Origin: Clarireedia homoeocarpa
Lineage: Eukaryota; Ascomycota; Leotiomycetes; Helotiales; Rutstroemiaceae
DNA: 64,000 nucleotides
NCBI GenBank assembly: GCA_001465935.1
Contig: LNKV01000012.1
Span: forward strand, 567,302 to 631,301
Direction of reading: 5' to 3'
The translations under genes were made by a program, and so were the position numbers. Below the pieces are notes generated by a model that was not told the DNA's origin, searched no databases, and saw nothing but the letters and a program-made list of their open reading frames with translations. Shown here one piece after another: positions 59,620 to 64,000 of this stretch (its first letter is position 1; each line of letters begins with the position of its first letter).

Positions 59620-59660
59620 AGTCGCAGTCGTTGTCGCAGTCGTTGTCGTTGTGATGATCG
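59540..59660. repeat. GTCGTG/GTCGTT hexanucleotide array
   Basis: About 120 bp of GTCGTT, GTCGTG and GTCGCA units, mostly in phase of three, with a short palindromic GATCGCGGTC interruption. Confidence 0.9.
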
Positions 59661-59670
59661 CGCATTCATT

Positions 59671-59710
59671 AGCTCTTAGCTCTTAGCTCTTAACTCTTAG
59701 CTCCAAGCTC
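59671..59710. repeat. AGCTCTT heptanucleotide array
   Basis: AGCTCTT repeated with one AACTCTT variant, decaying into AGCTCCA and AGCTCCG. Confidence 0.9.
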
Positions 59711-59846
59711 CGAGTCCCGAGCTCTGCGCTCTGGATTGATTGATTATGTAAGGAATGGCTAAAACAGCGCTAAGAGACGGAAGACAACTTTCTCGAACAG
59801 TACTTTGGATTTCTATAAACACGGTGCTCGTATCTGAACGCATGGT

Positions 59847-59997
59847 TTCTTTTGCCATTCACGGCCTTGTTCTTTTGCCAGTCACGGCCTTGTTCTTTTG
59901 CCAGTCACGGCCTTGTTCTTTTGCTAGTCACGGCCTTCTTCTTTTGCCAGTCACGGCCTTGTTCTTTTGCCAGTCACGGCCTTCTTCTTTCGCTCCT
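59847..59997. repeat. 23-bp minisatellite, six units
   Basis: Units of ACGGCCTTGTTCTTTTGCCA plus GTC start exactly every 23 bp at 59861, 59884, 59907, 59930, 59953 and 59976. A partial unit lies upstream from 59847. Single-base variants distinguish the units: G/C at the tenth base and C/T in GCC/GCT. The sixth unit decays after TTCTTT. Confidence 0.95.
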
Positions 59998-60402
59998 CGC
60001 ATACCAAGCGTACGCCTTTGCTTCCATCCACCTACCGTACGTCACGTCACAAGCATAAACGGCAATAAACTAAGTTACAGGGCGGGATAAGCGCAAACTT
60101 CCAAACCCACCGGCCGGGCGAGCTGCAGGCAAAATCGAGAAGCGGAAGTTGGCTGTGCGTAAACTCTATTCCCATCGAGTGAAGTGGCCGATGTCCAGCT
60201 GGTACCGACGTTGGGAATTGGATCGAAAGCTGCAGCCACCGAGCCACCTAGCCACCGACGCCACACCTAGTCTCTTCTAACTTCATGTACTTCGTACTTC
60301 GTATATCTTATCTCGATCCCCATCTGATACAATATGGGACGGACTGAACGGTCTGACGGTATCTCAACACACCCGTCCCAAACCCGAACGTGAAAAGCAA
60401 AA

Positions 60403-60491
60403 GCAAAAACAAAATAAAACCAAAAATCAAAAATCAAAAATCAAAAATCAAAAATCAAAAATAAAAAATAAAAATAAAATAAAATAAAAAA
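60403..60491. repeat. A-rich AAAAATC heptanucleotide array
   Basis: AAAAATC repeated about five times, then decaying to AAAAAT and AAAAT units, followed by a C run (60492-60497). Confidence 0.9.
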
Positions 60492-61440
60492 CCCCCCTCA
60501 ACTCTCCGGCAGGATCCTATATATCCACCCACTCACCGCACTTGTTCGTATCACACAATTATCAAATCTAATTTCCATTATTCAATATCCGGCTTGAACT
60601 CTGATGACGAATTCGAGAAGATATTTCGGGCCCTTGCAAATTCCCACTATCCGGAACCATTGAACCCACTTCCGGAGCCCGGCGGGGCTATGATCGGGAT
60701 GCCGAATGGCTCATTCAAAGCCGAATCACAATCTGTTTTCCCCATTGATGGATACTTGCCTCTTTTCCTCCAGTTTGTCCTAACCTCCTCTTCCATCTGC
60801 TAGCCTTTCCATTTGGAGAGCCCAACACGAAAAGATTCGCAGGCTCATGCCGGGCCACCTTTACGATGCCCATGAGAAGTGCTAATCCTACTTTGGATTC
60901 GATGGAAGACCACAGCAAGAGCATGGATTGAAGGAGCACCATGCCTTACCCTGGTATAGTCCATACATAGAAAGGGATAGTATGGTGGCATGTTCGTTCG
61001 CTCGTACGTACATTACATTACATATGCAACAGAGGCATAGATACCAGTAAAATTATAGCAGCGGATGCTGGGTCGGTGGAAAGAAAGTTGGACACCGCTT
61101 CGTGGACAATTTTGTCTCTTCTTCCAAGATTTTCCTTAGTCCTGCTTCCACATCTTCTCTTCTCCTCTATTGCAATTCATGCATGCCACATACTGCAGTG
61201 CACTGAGCTATTGAGCGCGTGATTCAAATGGAGATATTGGGCAGCAAATCAAAGTATGGAATGTAAAGAGCTTGTAAAGTATGGAAGGACCTGGGCGGCC
61301 GTTGTGCAAGTGATAACTACTTTTTCAGGATGAGTAGGGGTAAGTAGGGGTATGAAGGACAATAAACCGTCTTAAAGGGAGGCTTCTGATTGATTGACCG
61401 TGTACAAGCATGCTTTACCCGGACACCTCGCCATTTGTGC

Positions 61441-61476
61441 TCCTCCTCCTCCTCCTCTGATGATGATGATGATGAT
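61441..61476. repeat. CTC run followed by GAT run
   Basis: Two trinucleotide microsatellites directly joined: about five CTC then about six GAT. Confidence 0.9.
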
Positions 61477-61929
61477 CTATGTGGATAAAAGATATGCATT
61501 TGGAATTGGGTCTATTCATCAAATGTGATGTGATGTGATTTATAGCTACGCGTATCATCTGTTGACTACTTCCATACGAATTCCTTTTCACACGATTGAC
61601 CCCGGTTGGCTACCGCTTCATGCAATGAACCGGAGGTCATGGCCTGTCTGAACGGATTGTGCCTCCAGGAATTATGGAAAACCAGTATCGTGAAGCATCA
61701 AAGCGGATCTTCTTGGCCCTGTAGTGCTGCCCAGTTGACGAAAACCCGGATGCTGTTTCAGTGACATCTTGGTACAACGATCAATAGTTCTACGAGACAG
61801 GGTAGGTATCTCTTCTAGCCGGTCCTCGCAGAAAAGATACAACGTTGATTAGCCGACCGTTACAACCGCCCGATAATGATACGATCCCCAAGATTGTACA
61901 AGATTCACGACGGTACACATACATAACCC

Positions 61930-61990
61930 CCTATACACACACGTACACACACGTACACACACGTACACTCACCCACATGTACACACACGA
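61930..61990. repeat. ACGTACACAC decanucleotide array
   Basis: Three or four 10-bp copies of ACGTACACAC with degenerate flanks (CTCACCCACATGT). Confidence 0.85.
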
Positions 61991-63833
61991 GAAACGGCAA
62001 CTTGCCTACACAAGCTACCTCTTTTTCGATGTATCGCATGGTTCCTGCAATCGATCTGCCTAGGGTGCATAAAGTTATATGCCATCGACCGGCATTGCTG
62101 GGCCAAAAGATTCCGAGAGGGAACTACCAGAAACACCAGCGCCAGAAAGAACAGTTGGGGGCGTAAAATAACCAGATGATGGGGATTTCGAAAGTGACAT
62201 GTCTTCTTTGTGGATCTCTGCAAGACTTGCAAGACAACTACTAGCACTACTTGGAAGGTAGCACACTGCTAGGAACTGCAATGCACCCTGCAGGACAGCG
62301 ACTAGGGATAGGGAGGTTCTCGTTTCGTTCATTTGCCGAGAATTTCCTGCTAAAACGGTTTTCTCCCGACGCAAGTAGGTACCGTGTCTCTCGGCGCGCC
62401 TTATCTCGCCTAGCTACTTCAAAGTAATTACTATGAGTAAGTCCAGTGTTCTGCTCGACCGGATAAACTCTGCTCCTACCCATTAGCAGGAGGAATTGCG
62501 GTGACAGGTCGAGTGGTCGACCGCCATGATATCGGGAAGTGGGGAGCGATTCCTGTGGTAGACGATAGCCGTGCAGGTGCGTAGCTGACCAGGATGTCGA
62601 GGGATTTCGGCTTTCTCTTCCTTTTTGCTTTGGGTTTTTCCTTTTTTTCTGAATCCTGCCCAGCGCTCACTCACCCCAGCCCCAGGTACTTAGAACATGC
62701 TCACATCATGTCGAGTCCTCAAAGCAGCTAACCTTCGGAGATCTTTACACTCCAGAGCCTTTCCTCCGTCCTCCGGGCTGATTGAGAGAGTCCCGGGATG
62801 GCTTCGTTCCTATTGGAGAGCGCGGAATGCTGCTCGACCGCATATGCGGCTAGGAATGGTGCTTTCTAGATTTTCGAGAATACCTCAGACCACCAAAAAG
62901 CAATGTCCATACTGAGGAAGGCTCTTCCTGGTAAACGAACAATGAGCATTTGCGGTGAGCAATCAGATGGCAGCACATTTTTGGGCTGCTTTTGTTGGAT
63001 CGTTGACACGTCTTCTACCTACCTACCCGATTCCGGTAGACTCAGACGTTGTTTTTGCGTTCCAGTCTCGCCAGTCAAGATTAGGTTTGTCCTATTGTCT
63101 TGTCCACACAACGCAACACGCACCAAAACACCACACAACACATCTGAACTCTACTGTGTGAACCTTGTCAATGCTACTAATCATGGCTAGCCGTGCGTTG
63201 CATTTAGATGCTAAAAAGCTAAAAGTAATGAGTGCCTTTGCACATCGCCCATATGCGACTTAGTCTCAGGGCCTATGTCGGTTGGTCCACCCCCACCACA
63301 CTAGACTCATTGTCTAACATACCTCCATGTTATTCCCCAAGGCATGGGCGAAGCAAGGGTTTGCGATCCGTATCCTCTCCTCTCCAGTGGGCTACTCCAG
63401 CTCCAAGGCATATTGCAGCCAAGGTCAGGATCTCAATCCACTTCGATGTCCTATCACATCGACTTTCGTCTCACTATTCATCACCTACATTCTTCATCTC
63501 CACTTCGGGCTTTGCCTCCTGGAATCCATCTTGTGTGCCCTGGTTTCGGCATCGCATAACCCTTTCTTCCTCCTTCCTGTCCTAGCAGTACTATCCGCAT
63601 CAAGATTTCTCTTATATTAGAGGTCCTGCTCATCGGAGGTTCCGATTCTTTCCTCCCTCAAGTTCGTTCTGAAAGCACCCATTGTATACTTCTTTGACCT
63701 TTTCTACATTCTCTAGAATCCATCTTCACTTCCTGCATACCACCATCTCAGACGTTATATCCTCAGCCTTAGTTCTTGCATGCCGCAAACTTCACTGTTC
63801 ATCTACATATCTATCTAAAAATCAATATCCACA

Positions 63834-64000
63834 ATGTCGCCTGTTGCCATTGCCGAAGTGGCGCATAGCGACACTTTTGTCAGCACTTCATACGCCGGCA
63901 ACGGAGTGTCTTCCTGCAGGAAAGGAGGAGCTGTTCATGACATGAAAAGAACTACATTCTTACTAGATCGACATCTGCACAAAGACTTCCCAGTGGTTGT
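63834..64000 (+). CDS. Start of an unidentified gene (3' truncated by window edge)
   Basis: An ATG in good context (CACA before it) after a long pyrimidine-rich leader opens a frame of 55 codons to the window end, with no stop: MSPVAIAEVAHSDTFV and onward. The last visible part, FLLDRHLHKDFPVV, resembles the segment just before the first conserved block of some fungal class III (PLP-dependent) aminotransferases. That is a weak memory-based suggestion, and the function should be treated as unknown. No intron is visible in the stretch present. Confidence 0.5.
   Translation, partial: MSPVAIAEVAHSDTFVSTSYAGNGVSSCRKGGAVHDMKRTTFLLDRHLHKDFPVV

Larger units (their letters stand above)
59384..63833. 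other. 4.4-kb repeat-rich spacer upstream of the MFS gene
   Basis: No supportable gene. It contains the densest set of tandem repeats in the window: GTCGTG/GTCGTT array (59540-59660), AGCTCTT array (59671-59710), 23-bp minisatellite (59847-59997), AAAAATC array (60403-60491), CTC/GAT run (61441-61476) and ACGTACACAC array (61930-61990). The last few hundred bases are pyrimidine-rich and look like the leader of the gene starting at 63834. Confidence 0.5.

Noticed and set aside
59847..59997. Possible CRISPR array
   Set aside because: The 23-bp units are directly adjacent with no unique spacers, and the genome is eukaryotic.
1..64000. tRNA, rRNA or snoRNA genes
   Set aside because: Scanning by eye for B-box-like GGTTCGAATCC and acceptor stems found no convincing candidate. 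A covariance-model scan would be needed to exclude small RNA genes.

Overview
The window looks like nuclear DNA of a filamentous ascomycete (Pezizomycotina). Nearly every gene is split by short GT...AG introns, mostly about 45-70 nt, often with CTAAC/CTGAC-like branch sites. The products are single-copy eukaryotic housekeeping proteins, and some families, such as the Rua1 C-terminal domain, are fungal. A Leotiomycete (Sclerotiniaceae or relative) is my best guess, at low confidence, because no sequence search was possible. I rebuilt the coding regions by joining exons by hand and checking phase across each intron. Exon coordinates are in each entry.

Left part (about 1-42 kb) is gene-dense, with genes mostly in convergent and divergent pairs. 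In order: 5'-partial zinc alcohol dehydrogenase (+), cohesin SMC1 (-), glycerophosphocholine acyltransferase GPC1 (+), TMEM205-like membrane protein (-), Ku80 (+), APC-superfamily amino acid permease (-), anaphase-promoting complex subunit APC4 (-), delta-COP RET2 (-), a large acidic protein of unknown function (+), NIPA-type magnesium transporter (+), ribosomal protein uS3/RPS3 (-), myotubularin phosphatase YMR1 (+), cytosolic PheRS beta subunit FRS1 (-), PP2A scaffold subunit TPD3 (+), LEU2 (-) and a PHD-finger protein (-).

Right part (about 42-64 kb) is gene-sparse. It holds only a Rua1-domain transcription regulator (-), a low-complexity protein with a conserved-looking C-terminus (-), an MFS transporter (-) and the first 55 codons of a gene running off the right edge (+). 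These are separated by 2-6 kb spacers that contain most of the window's tandem repeats, including a regular 23-bp minisatellite and several hexa- and heptanucleotide arrays.

The genes do not form one pathway. Several act in chromosome maintenance and cell cycle (SMC1, Ku80, APC4, TPD3), others in translation (RPS3, FRS1), membrane traffic and lipids (RET2, YMR1, GPC1) or transport. I found no rRNA, tRNA, CRISPR, recognisable transposon or secondary-metabolite core gene. The points most worth checking are an apparent one-base frame break in APC4, a start codon alone on its own exon in delta-COP, the acidic protein of unknown function, an unusually long intron in the MFS gene, and the very long upstream regions of the two regulatory genes. 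I did not find convincing evidence of an undescribed multi-gene system.
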